Assembly: GCF_011759365.1 (NCBI RefSeq)
Contig: NZ_JAARLZ010000013.1
Coordinates: 94,147-158,146 of the forward strand
Source of the DNA: Luteibacter anthropi
GTDB taxonomy: Bacteria > Pseudomonadota > Gammaproteobacteria > Xanthomonadales > Rhodanobacteraceae
DNA: 64,000 nucleotides
Reading direction: 5' to 3'
Shown: piece after piece, positions 10,701-19,799 of the stretch
Numbering within the stretch: the first letter of the stretch is position 1
Layout: the number at the start of each line of letters is the position of its first letter
The notes under the pieces: generated by a model
What the model was told of the DNA's origin: nothing
Databases searched by the model: none
The model's input: the letters and a program-made list of their open reading frames with translations, nothing else
Position numbers and translations under genes: made by a program

Positions 10701-12444
10701 CAACCTCGGCTTTCTCCGCTCTTGCAACCACGCGGCGAAGCAAGCAAAGGGACACTACGTCTACTTCCTCAACAACGATACGGAAGTTACGGCAGGTTGG
10801 CTTGATTCACTGGTGGATACCGCCCGTCGCTGGCCTGCTTGCGGCATGGTGGGTTCCAAGCTGGTGTATCCGGATGGGCGGCAGCAGGAAGCCGGCGGCA
10901 TCGTCTGGAAAGATGCCAGTGCCTGGAACTATGGCCGCCTGGATGATCCCACCCGGAGCATCTACAACTACACCCGCGAAACCGACTACATCTCCGGCGC
11001 GTCGATCATGCTTGAGCGTAGTCTTTTCGAATCCTTCGGTGGATTCGACGAACTGTACTTGCCTGCCTACTTCGAGGACACCGATCTTGCTTTCAAGGTC
11101 CGGGCGGCAGGATTGAAGGTCGTTCTCGAGCCCAAGTCAGTGGTTGTGCATTACGAGGGCATTTCGCACGGCACGGATACTAATTCAGGCATCAAGGCTT
11201 ATCAGGTCGAGAACCAGAAGAAGTTCCGTGAACGCTGGTGTGATGTCCTTGATCGGGATCATCTGGAGAACGCGGATCGCCCTTTCCTGGCCCGAGATAG
11301 AAGTCAGCTGAAAAAGGTTGTTCTGGTCATTGATCATTACATTCCGCAGCCAGACCGCGATGCCGGATCGAGAGCAATGCATCAGCTCCTGCTGCTCCTG
11401 GTCTCTCATGGTTACTCGGTGAAATTCTGGCCTGAGAACATGTGGCACGATGAAATTTACGCTCGTCCGCTGCAGGATGCAGGCATCGATGTGATGTATG
11501 GCGGCGAATACGTGGGTGCGTTTGACCGATGGATAGCAGAGAACGGGCGTTCCATCGACGCGGTGATATTCAGTCGCCCCCACGTAAGCGTGAACTTTGT
11601 AGACGCGGTGGCTGCCCATAGCGACGCGAGGCGTCTCTACTATGGACACGATATTCACCATCTTCGTCTTGCGGAGCAGATGAAAGTGGAGCCGTCGCCT
11701 GAGGGAATGGCGGAGATGTCCCGATTCAAGCAAATGGAAGAGTTTTTATGGACCAAGATGGACGGGATCTATTATCCGTCCGATCTCGAGTCGGCCTATG
11801 TTTCCGAATGGGCGGGGCGACACGGCGTCAATGCTGCTGTCCGTACGGTACCTTTGTACGCTTATGACGGCGTCCTGGAAGGTGTCAGGAATAATTTATC
11901 TTCCCGTTCAGGCATTCTCTTTGTTGCAGGATTCGGCCACCCGCCCAATGCGGATGCGGCCGAGTGGTTCGTCAGCAAAGTGCTGCCCCTGGTTCGTATG
12001 CGTTTTCCTCAAGCCAGCGTGATTTTGGCTGGCTCCAACCCTAGCGAGCGTGTCCGCGATCTCCAGTCAATCTATGTCACGGTGACCGGATTTGTATCCG
12101 ATGATCGTCTGGAGGAACTGTATCGTGAGGCAAGGGTGGCCGTGGCGCCTCTGCGTTTTGGTGGAGGAATGAAGGGGAAAGTGCTCGAGGCCATGCGTCA
12201 CGGGCTCCCCATGGTTACGACCAGTACGGGTATGCAGGGGCTTGCGGACGCTGCTTCCTTCATGTGCGAGGCTGATGACGCCGAGACGTTTGCCAGGCAC
12301 ATCGTGAGCCTCATGGAAGACGACATCGATTGGTTGGATCGATCGCGATCCGCGCAGATATTCATCCAAAATAATTTTTCGGCAGAAACGGTGTTCAGGG
12401 CCCTGGCCCAAGAGCTTCCGTCGATGCCAATCAAGGGGTTGTGA
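7717..12444 (+). CDS. Multi-domain methyltransferase / kinase-like / coiled-coil / GT2-GT4 glycosyltransferase
   Basis: A 1575-residue cytoplasmic protein with at least four parts. Residues about 80-260 are a SAM methyltransferase (motif [10 protein letters not shown] at 93-101). Residues about 340-540 resemble a kinase-like fold: Lys356 in AFVKEARF, Asp457-x4-Asn462 in DLVPHN and Asp475 in FIDLEWE; this call is tentative. Residues about 590-850 are heptad-rich coiled coil. A GT2 domain starts near 936 (VSIIIPAYG, with FLNNDTEVT near 1017). A GT4-type domain fills about 1199-1570 ([20 protein letters not shown]). The order MT, kinase-like, coiled coil recalls the O-antigen chain terminator WbdD, here joined to polymerising transferases. 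It overlaps wzt by 4 bases. Confidence 0.88.
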   Translation: MNNPIDSTNSFEAYRFDEASQCWLRADQVHEWAYSDGEAVEENLFRLIAECADRSVLSPELAARITDWPTRYYLSARRANLLRPLADMLKGDVLEIGAGCGAITRYLGETAASVVAIEPSPRRARVAAKRCEDLPNVSLVVDNLEAFQTSASFDVVTLIGVLEYAERFSDRPDAAAHWLACARRLLKPNGILLVAIENQLGLKYFAGAPEDHLGRPMLGLSDLYGKSGARTYGRDAIEALMRDAGFVDVAFALPFPDYKLPTSVLLAQGDDAMPGFDGGAALAAASAIKDPQLGRPPLFAIDRTWSVIAQNRLLVDMANSFLVVAHNAAAAQPFGPANDAVSGYHFSVERRRAFVKEARFERGEGGGWVRRRFLADSEAREIGGFTCRPVDESYLSGNTVSQSIYEIMLQDGWRIADVSNWVRGWLDAVALHVGIDLDTLRASSYSAELMLPGNVLDLVPHNLVQQSDGQSRFIDLEWEFSEAISLGYLAFRGLLEVVSGCVSVARPYDERHAQVAHFVADAMRETGADLLLLPSDIDRYIEMERRFQEAATAQPSGLTLQMFEEGRLPVSVSSQVEGSLVPAISHMRDVEEHLASLQAHHDDLIAEHGKVAAWAHQVDSELSDVRGRYAGLVAEHEEVATWAKSLDSQVELAMERLDALIQLAEDEGDVDGATLGAYMLEVVTLRRNLGLAKRRGDRLAADIAALERSVTVDSQVSDELRGELMATQQRIGELSSRNEQLEVSLENSRQRSHELEKELVRLRRVLQGAYVNENGSKDLVESLTLQHETDEALIASLRMEHSHAADEVERAHSREKASADDLRNALRRLSVLESELAHARSEFDTIIASKSWHLTKPIRFGMRVLRGDWAGVVDSLRGKRWVQSRALGFVRKPAKRFLMSRRRPIVPLQTISMHAEGDPRHLLEGVSFQQVDQPEVSIIIPAYGRLDHTAACVKSIHANLPRVSIEVIVAEDASGDPDIGALAGVPGLRYYENPTNLGFLRSCNHAAKQAKGHYVYFLNNDTEVTAGWLDSLVDTARRWPACGMVGSKLVYPDGRQQEAGGIVWKDASAWNYGRLDDPTRSIYNYTRETDYISGASIMLERSLFESFGGFDELYLPAYFEDTDLAFKVRAAGLKVVLEPKSVVVHYEGISHGTDTNSGIKAYQVENQKKFRERWCDVLDRDHLENADRPFLARDRSQLKKVVLVIDHYIPQPDRDAGSRAMHQLLLLLVSHGYSVKFWPENMWHDEIYARPLQDAGIDVMYGGEYVGAFDRWIAENGRSIDAVIFSRPHVSVNFVDAVAAHSDARRLYYGHDIHHLRLAEQMKVEPSPEGMAEMSRFKQMEEFLWTKMDGIYYPSDLESAYVSEWAGRHGVNAAVRTVPLYAYDGVLEGVRNNLSSRSGILFVAGFGHPPNADAAEWFVSKVLPLVRMRFPQASVILAGSNPSERVRDLQSIYVTVTGFVSDDRLEELYREARVAVAPLRFGGGMKGKVLEAMRHGLPMVTTSTGMQGLADAASFMCEADDAETFARHIVSLMEDDIDWLDRSRSAQIFIQNNFSAETVFRALAQELPSMPIKGL

Positions 12445-12448
12445 AGTG

Positions 12449-12877
12449 ATGAAATACCAGGTCTCCGTACTACTGGTGTTGCTTGGCCTGATCAGCGGGT
12501 GCGGGCACTCGATGTGCGATATTCCGCCGAAAGAGACAAGCAATATCTCTACCGACCATCCCGCAGCTAATAATGCCGAACTTCAGGTGATGGACTACGG
12601 CCCTCGTGTAGCCAAGGCAGGGGTTGCATTCAACAAGCAACCTGATGGCTTATCGGCGATGTGGTTCAAGCTGGATAGAAGCGTAGAAGGAAGTCTGATC
12701 AACGTCCATGTGGGAGATCAGGTACTTAAAGGCGATATATCAGGACAGATGGTCACTGTGAAAATACCCGATTCAATTCACGAAAAGCCCATGGCAGTGA
12801 TTATCTCGCTCGACAAGGTCGACGGTGCCAACGTCCTTAGAAGCAATGTCGTTACGCTAACCCTGGAACAGCCATGA
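12449..12877 (+). CDS. Small predicted lipoprotein of unknown function
   Basis: 142 residues with a signal peptide (MKYQVSVLLVLLGL) and lipobox LISGC, so probably anchored in a membrane facing the periplasm. The mature part is mostly beta-type sequence ending in VVTLTLEQP, resembling an Ig-like or immunoglobulin-type fold, but no family was recognised. A GTG three bases upstream (12446) is an alternative start. An AAGGGG ribosome site lies about 11 bases before the ATG. It sits between the large glycosyltransferase and an acyltransferase whose ATG overlaps its stop. Base composition is clearly AT-richer than the rml genes, which suggests transfer with the O-antigen cassette. Confidence 0.75.
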   Translation: MKYQVSVLLVLLGLISGCGHSMCDIPPKETSNISTDHPAANNAELQVMDYGPRVAKAGVAFNKQPDGLSAMWFKLDRSVEGSLINVHVGDQVLKGDISGQMVTVKIPDSIHEKPMAVIISLDKVDGANVLRSNVVTLTLEQP

Positions 12878-13893
12878 ATGAAACCAAGCTTACGTTGCAT
12901 TTTGGTGTCGGGGCATGGCGCTTTCTTCTGGCAGTCCTTGTCGCAGCCTCTCACCTTTGGGTGAACATGGTTCAGGGATATGCTGCTTACGCAGTGTGGG
13001 CCTTTTTCGTGCTTAGTGGTTATCTGATGACTTTTGTCATCAAGCACAAGTACGGAGTGGACCGACGCGGGCTTAGGGATTTCGCATTCAACCGCTTTCT
13101 CCGCATCTATCCTTCCTATCTGGTGGCATTTGTATTTGGCATCGTTGTAATTCTGTGGATGCGATACAACTGTATCGAAGGTACGCGCCTCAACCCGGAA
13201 TTCTTCATGCCTGAGGGGTGGGGGTGGCTCAATCCACTGACCTTGCTTCCGGTATTTCCCCATAATGGCCTTCCTGTTGCCGTTTCCAACGCATTGTCGG
13301 TTGAAATCGGAGCGTACTTTCTCATACCTCTCATGGCCCGGTCTGCGTCGACGGCCTGGATTGCAATTATTGTTTCAGCTGTTGCAACCTGGAATCTGGG
13401 ATTCCAGACTTCCTCTTTTGCCGACAGGTACGTGCTTTTTCTTCCATGTCTGATGACGTTTGCAACGGGAAGTCTTATCTGTCACTACCGTGACAACCTA
13501 CTTCGATTCGCTCGCCCGCGCCTAAGCTTGTTGATCTGGATGATTCACGGTGGCCTGTGGGTGAAGTGGGATTGGATCCCGTGGACCGTGGGCTTGTATA
13601 CCTCCATGGTTCTATCAGCTTGGGTGACACTTTCCCTTACGGCACACAAATCCAGCAAGATTGATTCTCTCCTGGGCGACATGTCGTATCCGATATACCT
13701 GATTCACACGACGATCGGAGCCCTCTTCCTTGCTCAGTTTGGTTATGGTCGACCGTTCGTTTTCTTTGCTACTGCATTTGTGGTAACAATCGTGGTTTCA
13801 CTGCTAATGGCTATTGGTCTCGAGCGGCCGTTGCATAGATTGAAGAAGAAACCACGAGTGCATGACCCAGAGACGGTTCTTGCTGCGCAGTAG
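12874..13893 (+). CDS. Acyltransferase family 3 (OafA-like) membrane protein
   Basis: Probably O-acetylates the surface polysaccharide across the inner membrane. The 339 residues have the acyltransferase-3 pattern: RFLLAVLVAASHLWV with His at the end of the first helix, FFVLSGYLMTFVIKHK, a FAFNRFLRIYPSYL block, and about ten hydrophobic segments. The C-terminal YPIYLIHT motif also fits the family. The ATG overlaps the lipoprotein stop (ATGA). AT-rich for this genome. It is the last gene of the rightward cluster, followed by a strong terminator. Confidence 0.88.
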   Translation: MNETKLTLHFGVGAWRFLLAVLVAASHLWVNMVQGYAAYAVWAFFVLSGYLMTFVIKHKYGVDRRGLRDFAFNRFLRIYPSYLVAFVFGIVVILWMRYNCIEGTRLNPEFFMPEGWGWLNPLTLLPVFPHNGLPVAVSNALSVEIGAYFLIPLMARSASTAWIAIIVSAVATWNLGFQTSSFADRYVLFLPCLMTFATGSLICHYRDNLLRFARPRLSLLIWMIHGGLWVKWDWIPWTVGLYTSMVLSAWVTLSLTAHKSSKIDSLLGDMSYPIYLIHTTIGALFLAQFGYGRPFVFFATAFVVTIVVSLLMAIGLERPLHRLKKKPRVHDPETVLAAQ

Positions 13894-13923
13894 TATTGGC
13901 TTGAGGTCGATCTGCATCCAATT

Positions 13924-13959
13924 AAAAAGGTGGCCAGATAAATCTGGCCACCTTTTTTT
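13924..13959. terminator. Bidirectional rho-independent terminator
   Basis: A 16-base stem (AAAAAGGTGGCCAGAT paired with ATCTGGCCACCTTTTT) with a 2-base loop, A-run on the left and T-run on the right. It works on both strands and separates the convergent wzm-acyltransferase operon from the operon ending at 14010. Confidence 0.93.
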
Positions 13960-14009
13960 ATGCTGGCATACCCATTGAGGTCATGGGGAGGGGTTATTCT
14001 TTGCCTGAT

Positions 14010-15494
14010 TCATTTGGTTGGATTATCTTCGATCCAACGCAAACCATGACGATGCCGGAAGCTCGGGGAAAATACGTTCCATGGTCCCTTGGTCAACTCA
14101 CCGATGACGTCTTTACGCTTCTGAGGTGTCCATGAGCATGGCACGATGTTCACCGAGCATGGCGTAGGAGTGGCCTCGGGATTCAGCCACAGGGCGTGAA
14201 TCTGATCTGCCATCTGCTGATTATAAGCCCTGACGTAGGGCTGCTCGATGGCGGTTGCTTTTGCATAAACTATCCACAGGCCCACGACGCACAAGGCGCC
14301 AAACGTAATCAGACCTCGTGCTGTCTTGCTAGCTCCTCTGGACCATGCATGGGATGCCATCATCAGTACTGCAACCAGCTGCAGGGTGAAAAAAAGCGCG
14401 TACCTGGGTTGCAGCAGATAGTCGAATCCAAATTCCGGTACCCGGACAAGCAAGACTCCGGCGACTGAGCCATAGCAAATCAGCATCAGGCCTGCGGCGA
14501 TGAAGGGAATTCGCTCATCCGTATGCTTTAGGAATCGCTTCCAGAACCATACAGAGATCAACAGCATCACGGCAGCGCTGAGCCATAAAGATGGCCATAG
14601 ATAAGCTGGCTTGAATGCGAGGATTCGCGATGGTGACACGATGGCACCACCAAGAGGAACAACGATAACTTTCCAGCTTTCCCTCCATCCGTGGAGCAGG
14701 TTGGGCAACTTGGCGATCAAGCCGCCTCCGCCTGGATTGCCGCCAAGAAATATCAGCGTATAGAGAACTTTATAGAGTAATGCGCCGGAAAGTGAGCTGC
14801 CGATCAGTATCCAATGGCTACGCGCACCTCCGTGACGGGCATACGAGAGAAGATAAAGCAAGGATATGGCGGCTACAGCCATAATCCCCACGGTATCCAT
14901 AAGGGCGCAGCCTATGAAGACGGCGATGAGAAGCCGCAGTGGATGGCCCTTTTGTCGACATCTGTCGGCGTAAGCTATCAGTAGCACAGCGCCGAGAATA
15001 TCGGCAAAAACAAGCGTAACGAGCGACCAGTCGAATACATTTCGTGCATTCAGCGTAAATACTGCGGCAAAGATGGAAACCAAGAGAAGAGCAGAGAACC
15101 ATGGTTTCTGTGCTGCCTTTTGAAATGGTTCATTTGCTACGTATACGCAGAACGCAGCCAGCCCAGCAGCAAATATACATCCGATGACGCCTTCGACACC
15201 GAAGTCCATCTGGAACAGCACCATGTGCAGCCACAATACCGCTCGCTGGATCGGTTGCGAATGGTCGTAACTCAATGGACGTTTCCCGAAGAAATCATCC
15301 AGGCTCAACGTGCCGTGGTTCAGATGCGTGACAAAGCCTTCTATGAAGTTCCAGGAATCGGCAATTGCTACCGAAATACCTGCGCGATAGGCATATCGAC
15401 CCACGAACCATACGAAGAACGCAGCCAGAATCCAACTGGCAGTTCCCATCAAGGAAAAGCGTAAACCAGGGGTAGGAGATAATGCTCTACTCAT
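14010..15494 (-). CDS. Polytopic membrane protein, possible GT-C / GtrC-like glycosyltransferase
   Basis: 494 residues with about ten hydrophobic helices and no named family that I can assign. After the first helix there is a loop rich in acidic residues (Asp46 in IADSW, Asp66-Asp67 in SLDDFFG) and a shorter periplasmic C-terminal tail with two cysteines. This is the general form of GT-C enzymes that take sugars from undecaprenyl carriers. The operon context supports it: the ATG overlaps the aminotransferase stop, and a GtrB-like transferase and a small flippase-like gene lie upstream. The function is inferred from neighbours only. Confidence 0.55.
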   Translation of the reverse strand: MSRALSPTPGLRFSLMGTASWILAAFFVWFVGRYAYRAGISVAIADSWNFIEGFVTHLNHGTLSLDDFFGKRPLSYDHSQPIQRAVLWLHMVLFQMDFGVEGVIGCIFAAGLAAFCVYVANEPFQKAAQKPWFSALLLVSIFAAVFTLNARNVFDWSLVTLVFADILGAVLLIAYADRCRQKGHPLRLLIAVFIGCALMDTVGIMAVAAISLLYLLSYARHGGARSHWILIGSSLSGALLYKVLYTLIFLGGNPGGGGLIAKLPNLLHGWRESWKVIVVPLGGAIVSPSRILAFKPAYLWPSLWLSAAVMLLISVWFWKRFLKHTDERIPFIAAGLMLICYGSVAGVLLVRVPEFGFDYLLQPRYALFFTLQLVAVLMMASHAWSRGASKTARGLITFGALCVVGLWIVYAKATAIEQPYVRAYNQQMADQIHALWLNPEATPTPCSVNIVPCSWTPQKRKDVIGELTKGPWNVFSPSFRHRHGLRWIEDNPTK

Positions 15495-16642
15495 TGCGTC
15501 GCCTGTGCTGCAGATAGGAGGGATCCTATTGCACTGGTAATGCGTGGCATGTGTGGCTCGATGCCCAGCCAGAATGGAAGGCGCACGAGCGTATCACTGA
15601 CGCGGAGCGTGACGGGGAGCTCGCCATGTGGCCGCCCGTATCGAAGACCAGCCGGTGCCGTATGAAGTGAGAGATAATGGAACACCGCCTGGATATTCTG
15701 CTCACGAAGCTTGGCAATGAGCTCGGTGCGGGCCTCAAGGTCTTCCATGAGCATATAGTACATATGTGCATTGTGACGGCATGAGTCAGGGATGGACGGC
15801 CGCCGTACCGGAAGCCCTGACGTTCGGGCCCACATATCGTACTGCTCCCAGATAGCTAGCCTGGCTTCGGTGATTTGCTTGCCGGCATCGAGCTGAGCCA
15901 TCAGGAAGGCCGCTGTGATTTCACCCGGGAGGAACGAGGACCCGACATCGACCCAGGTGTACTTGTCGACCTGCCCTCGGAAGAATCGGCTGCGATTGGT
16001 TCCTTTCTCGCGAATGATCTCGGCTCTTTCAATAAAGCGTTCATCGTTGATGAGGAGTGCGCCGCCTTCACCGGAAATGATGTTCTTCGTTTCGTGGAAG
16101 CTGAGCGCAGCAAGATGGCCGATGCTACCTAAAGGGCGTTCTTTGTACGTGGAGTAAATTCCCTGCGCGGCATCTTCAATGACGAAAAGTCCATGGCGAG
16201 CAGCGATCGCCATGATTTCATCCATCTCGCATCCAACGCCTGCATAATGAACTACGCAGATCGCCTTCGTCCGGCTGGTGATCGCCGACTCGATGAGGCG
16301 TTCATCGATATTCAGCGTGTCTTCTCGAATATCCACGAAAACAGGCACTGCACCGCGCAGTACAAAGGCATTGGCCGTGGAAACGAACGTAAACGAGGGC
16401 ATGATCACTTCATCGCCCGGTTGTAGGTCGAGAAGGATGGCGGCCATCTCGAGGGCGGCGGTGCACGAATGGGTCAGTAGCACCTTGTTGCTGCCCGTGA
16501 TTTTTTCTAGTTGTGCATGACAGCTTCGCGTGAACGGGCCGTCACCGGAAAGATGTCCATTGGCATGGGCCTTGGCAATGTTATCGAGCTCCTTTCCAGT
16601 CATGAAGGGCTTGTTGAATGGAATGTTTTCCATGGTGTTCAT
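15491..16642 (-). CDS. wecE: dTDP-4-amino-4,6-dideoxygalactose transaminase
   Basis: PLP aminotransferase converting dTDP-4-keto-6-deoxyglucose and glutamate to dTDP-4-amino-4,6-dideoxygalactose. The 383 residues track E. coli WecE closely from memory: IPFNKPFMTGKELD, LSGDGPFT, VLLTHSCTAALEMAA, MPSFTFVSTANAFVLRGA, Asp157 in VIEDAAQG and the PLP lysine Lys186 in SFHETKN. The start at 16642 is supported by a 4-base overlap with the upstream stop; an internal ATG at 16633 is an alternative. Its substrate is supplied by RmlA and RmlB encoded in the same locus. Confidence 0.93.
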   Translation of the reverse strand: MNTMENIPFNKPFMTGKELDNIAKAHANGHLSGDGPFTRSCHAQLEKITGSNKVLLTHSCTAALEMAAILLDLQPGDEVIMPSFTFVSTANAFVLRGAVPVFVDIREDTLNIDERLIESAITSRTKAICVVHYAGVGCEMDEIMAIAARHGLFVIEDAAQGIYSTYKERPLGSIGHLAALSFHETKNIISGEGGALLINDERFIERAEIIREKGTNRSRFFRGQVDKYTWVDVGSSFLPGEITAAFLMAQLDAGKQITEARLAIWEQYDMWARTSGLPVRRPSIPDSCRHNAHMYYMLMEDLEARTELIAKLREQNIQAVFHYLSLHTAPAGLRYGRPHGELPVTLRVSDTLVRLPFWLGIEPHMPRITSAIGSLLSAAQATQ

Positions 16643-16998
16643 ATCCTGGTAAAGAAGAGTAGACCGAAAATAATCAGCGCAAGGCCGATCAGTTTGGACG
16701 TTGTAAATGACTCGCCGAACAAAGGCACTGCGATAAGGCCCACCAGCACGAAATTGAGTGCCATGAACGGGTAGGCTCGGCTTAGTTCCATTTTGCTGAT
16801 GGCCGCCATCCAGGCAAGGGATGCGCCAAAAGCAGCAGCGAATGCACTGATCACCCAAGGGTTCAGCAGCAATCGCAAGTAAAAGGACAGGCCGATGCTT
16901 TCTCCTGGGAGCGGGGCATGCAGGCCCACTTGCCACTTGAGCATAAGCTGACCATATACGGTCAGAAGAATCGTGAGTGCGATGAAGATATATGCCAT
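16639..16998 (-). CDS. Small EamA/SMR-type membrane protein, possible lipid-linked sugar flippase
   Basis: 119 residues with four hydrophobic segments, starting MAYIFIALTILLTVYGQLMLKWQ. Size and topology resemble ArnE/ArnF and other EmrE-like proteins that flip undecaprenyl-phosphate sugars. It lies 3 bases after the GtrB/ArnC-like gene and overlaps wecE by 4 bases. In Gtr systems the flippase gene (gtrA) sits next to gtrB, and this one could play that role. Transport of other small molecules cannot be excluded from sequence alone. Confidence 0.72.
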   Translation of the reverse strand: MAYIFIALTILLTVYGQLMLKWQVGLHAPLPGESIGLSFYLRLLLNPWVISAFAAAFGASLAWMAAISKMELSRAYPFMALNFVLVGLIAVPLFGESFTTSKLIGLALIIFGLLFFTRI

Positions 16999-17001
16999 GG
17001 C

Positions 17002-17979
17002 TTATGAATGACGCTCTTGTTGGGCCTGATGCACAGGGGGGGCATGGTTTTCGGTTTTTCTGGCGATAATGTAGATAGGCCGTCCCTTGGCGCTCTCGTA
17101 CACCCGGCCCAGGTAAAGACCTACTACCCCCAGGGAAAAGAGAATGATCCCGCCAAGGAGCCATACGGACAAAATCAGGCTGGTATAGCCAAGTACCATG
17201 ACCTCGCCGGAGAGATAGCGCACCATTACACATGCGCCGTACAGGATTGCCCCGGCGGCGAAGGTGAAACCAAGGTATGCGGAAAGGCGAAGAGGCTTAT
17301 CCGAGTAGGATAGAGTGATGTCGACAGCAAGTTTGATGAGCTTCTTCAGGCTATAGCTGCTTTTCCCTTCACTGCGTGCATCGTGCTGCACGTCGATGAC
17401 GGTCTGGCGAAAACCCGCCCATTTCACCTGAATCGGAAAAGCCCTGTTAGGTTCAGGCATCTGGCGCAAGACATTGATGACCTTCTCATGGAAGATCCCG
17501 AAGTTTGCGGTTCTGGCATCATGGTGAGCATCGCTCAGGTAATTGAGCAGGCCATAGAAAATTCTCGAGCCGGCTCGTTTAAGCGTGGAATCCTGTCGTT
17601 CCTTTCGGGCTGCAAAAACAACGTCATACCCTTTCTGAGTCTCTGCATATAGGCGAGGAATTTCTTCCGGGCGGTCCTGCAGATCACAATCCATGACCAC
17701 GATCCATTCCCCGCGCGCCTGCTCCAGGCCGGCGGTGATGGCGTAGTGCTGTCCAAAGTTGCGTGAAAGGAGGAAGCCTCGAACGCGACTATCTTCGGCA
17801 GCCAGCTTTTGAATCGCTTCCCATGAGGCGTCCGGGCTGGCATCGCAGACAAGCACGATTTCGTAATCGTCGGTGATGCTGGATACGCTGGCCACGACGC
17901 GCGCGTGCAAATCCTGCAGGCAACCTGCGCAGCAGTACACGGGTGAGACGACCGTGATTTTGGGTTGTAAGGAAGGCAT
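17002..17979 (-). CDS. GtrB/ArnC-like undecaprenyl-phosphate glycosyltransferase
   Basis: Family 2 transferase that puts a sugar on undecaprenyl phosphate at the inner membrane. The 325 residues begin with the GT2 fold (KITVVSPVY), have the acidic metal site DCDLQD (Asp97, Asp99, Asp102), then an amphipathic linker and two C-terminal transmembrane helices (about 235-300), the hallmark of GtrB and ArnC. The long frame extends upstream to 18315, but MPSLQPKITVV is the only sensible start and is preceded by GGAAGG-rich DNA in the other orientation, so the exact site is moderate. Donor sugar is inferred to be the WecE/WecD-type product. Confidence 0.88.
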   Translation of the reverse strand: MPSLQPKITVVSPVYCCAGCLQDLHARVVASVSSITDDYEIVLVCDASPDASWEAIQKLAAEDSRVRGFLLSRNFGQHYAITAGLEQARGEWIVVMDCDLQDRPEEIPRLYAETQKGYDVVFAARKERQDSTLKRAGSRIFYGLLNYLSDAHHDARTANFGIFHEKVINVLRQMPEPNRAFPIQVKWAGFRQTVIDVQHDARSEGKSSYSLKKLIKLAVDITLSYSDKPLRLSAYLGFTFAAGAILYGACVMVRYLSGEVMVLGYTSLILSVWLLGGIILFSLGVVGLYLGRVYESAKGRPIYIIARKTENHAPPVHQAQQERHS

Positions 17980-18017
17980 GACTGTTCCGTTGTTGGAGCA
18001 CGACTCGGGTACGAGCG

Positions 18018-18779
18018 TTACCCGTGGGTCAGCATGGCATTTACGTGCCATGTATCGAATGCGTGGGAAAGGCGGAGACCTTCCCTGGCCCACACGCGTT
18101 GGACGGCATAGTTGCCAACTTGCGTAGACACGCTTAGTTCTTCTATGCCGGCCTGCTTGAAATGACCCTGCGCTGTTCGCACCAGGTCGGCATATATGCC
18201 CTGGCCGACGTGCGTGCTTAGTACGCCGTTGAGAATGATCTCCGCAGATATTCCAGAGGAATCCAATCCGCAGCAGATAAAACCCACGATGGATCCCTGA
18301 TCGGTGGCGACCCACGTCATCAGGTTTCTATCGGGCCGCAGGTGATTGACGGCCCATTCTGCATAGCCGGCAAGAACCTTATCCGCAGGGAATACAGGAT
18401 TAGCGTGATAGTGGTTCTGGTAGCTCGCAAAGACACTCTTCGTGACTTCTCTGAGTTCGGCTTCGTCTTCAGGGGTGGCGATGCGATAGCTGGATCCAGG
18501 GCGAGATAACGCATTTATCTCACGATGCTTCAGATCCTGTGAGTAATACACCAGCGTATCGGCGTGAATCAGAGAATTCCTGGGGCCGCTGTAGCCGGAC
18601 ATTGCACGAATATGTTCTGCAGGCACGCGGAAAATCGCCACGTCTGCCCGGACGTTGACGATCTCTTGCCACACATCGGGCAATTGCTGAGCTGATACGT
18701 GTCCACGCCAGACCTCTATGCCGAAGCGTGCGCTATCCAGAGATGAGCGATTCAATAATGGCGGCACTTCGATGCCCAT
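18018..18779 (-). CDS. GNAT acetyltransferase, WecD-like
   Basis: 253 residues whose C-terminal half is a GNAT fold: [34 protein letters not shown] and [19 protein letters not shown], the acetyl-CoA loop. The N-terminal half is a divergent domain, as in WecD, which acetylates the 4-amino group of dTDP-4-amino-4,6-dideoxygalactose. Residual similarity to WecD is modest, so the substrate comes from context: first gene of an operon with wecE. The start at 18779 has an AAAGGA site just upstream; 18824 is less likely. Confidence 0.78.
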   Translation of the reverse strand: MGIEVPPLLNRSSLDSARFGIEVWRGHVSAQQLPDVWQEIVNVRADVAIFRVPAEHIRAMSGYSGPRNSLIHADTLVYYSQDLKHREINALSRPGSSYRIATPEDEAELREVTKSVFASYQNHYHANPVFPADKVLAGYAEWAVNHLRPDRNLMTWVATDQGSIVGFICCGLDSSGISAEIILNGVLSTHVGQGIYADLVRTAQGHFKQAGIEELSVSTQVGNYAVQRVWAREGLRLSHAFDTWHVNAMLTHG

Positions 18780-18835
18780 GAGTCCATCCTTTCTTTCCCC
18801 TGGGGCAGCGATGACGCTGCCCATGTATCGCGAGA

Positions 18836-19777
18836 TCAGCCCAGGGCCGCCTCAAGTTCCGGCAACAGCTTGAACAAGTCGCCCACCAGGCCGATGTCGG
18901 CAATCTCGAAGATGGGGGCTTCGCCGTCCTTGTTGATGGCGACGATGGTGCCTGCATCCTTGATGCCGGTCAGGTGCTGGATGGCGCCGGAGATGCCCAC
19001 GGCGACATACAGTTCCGGGGCGATGATCTTGCCGGTCTGGCCGACCTGGAGTTCGTTCGGCACGTAACCGGCGTCGACGGCGGCACGCGAAGCACCCACG
19101 GCGGCTCCGATCCGGTCGGCGAACTTGTAGATCACCTCGAAGTTTTCCTTCGAACCGACACCGCGGCCGCCGGAGACGACCTTGGCGGCGCCCTGGAGGT
19201 CGGGGCGGTCGCTCTTGCCCTGCTGGAGATTGACGAAGCGGGTGTGCGACGGCAGTGACACATCGAGCGACAGCGATTCGACGGACGCGTTGCCGCTGGA
19301 AGCGGCGGCCGGCCAGGAGGCCGTGCGCACGGTGGCGACGACGATCGAGGCGGCATCGACTTCGACGGTCACGATGGTATTGCCTGCGTAGATGGGACGC
19401 TTGAAGCTGTGCGGGCCTTCCACGGTCATGATGTCGCTCACCTGCGACACGCCCAGCAGGGCGGCCACGCGGGGAGCGAGGTCCTTGCCGAAGGTGGTGG
19501 ACGGCGCGAACACGTGGGTGTAGCCCGCCGCGGCCTTCGCGACCTGGGGTGCAAACACGGCGGCCAGCGCATGGGCGTTTTCACTGCGGGCCACGGTGAG
19601 CACGCGGCTGACACCGTCGATCTTCGCGGCTTCGGCGGCGACGGCGTCGGGTGTGTCCGAGAGCACGATGATATCGATGGCTTCCGGCTTGACGGCCGCA
19701 GCGGCGCTGACGGCACGGGCCGTGGAAGCGTTGAGCTTGCCATCGAGGTGTTCGGCGATAACGAGGATCTTGGTCAT
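18836..19777 (-). CDS. etfA: Electron transfer flavoprotein alpha subunit
   Basis: Takes electrons from acyl-CoA dehydrogenases and passes them to ETF-ubiquinone oxidoreductase. The 313 residues start [16 protein letters not shown] and carry the FAD-binding C-terminal domain (about 195-300): [29 protein letters not shown] and GISGAIQHL. Normal length. It follows etfB by 22 bases. In Xanthomonas, etfA marks the border of the LPS locus opposite metB, and the same is true here. Confidence 0.97.
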   Translation of the reverse strand: MTKILVIAEHLDGKLNASTARAVSAAAAVKPEAIDIIVLSDTPDAVAAEAAKIDGVSRVLTVARSENAHALAAVFAPQVAKAAAGYTHVFAPSTTFGKDLAPRVAALLGVSQVSDIMTVEGPHSFKRPIYAGNTIVTVEVDAASIVVATVRTASWPAAASSGNASVESLSLDVSLPSHTRFVNLQQGKSDRPDLQGAAKVVSGGRGVGSKENFEVIYKFADRIGAAVGASRAAVDAGYVPNELQVGQTGKIIAPELYVAVGISGAIQHLTGIKDAGTIVAINKDGEAPIFEIADIGLVGDLFKLLPELEAALG

Positions 19778-19799
19778 GTCGATTCTCCGGTCGGCTGCC

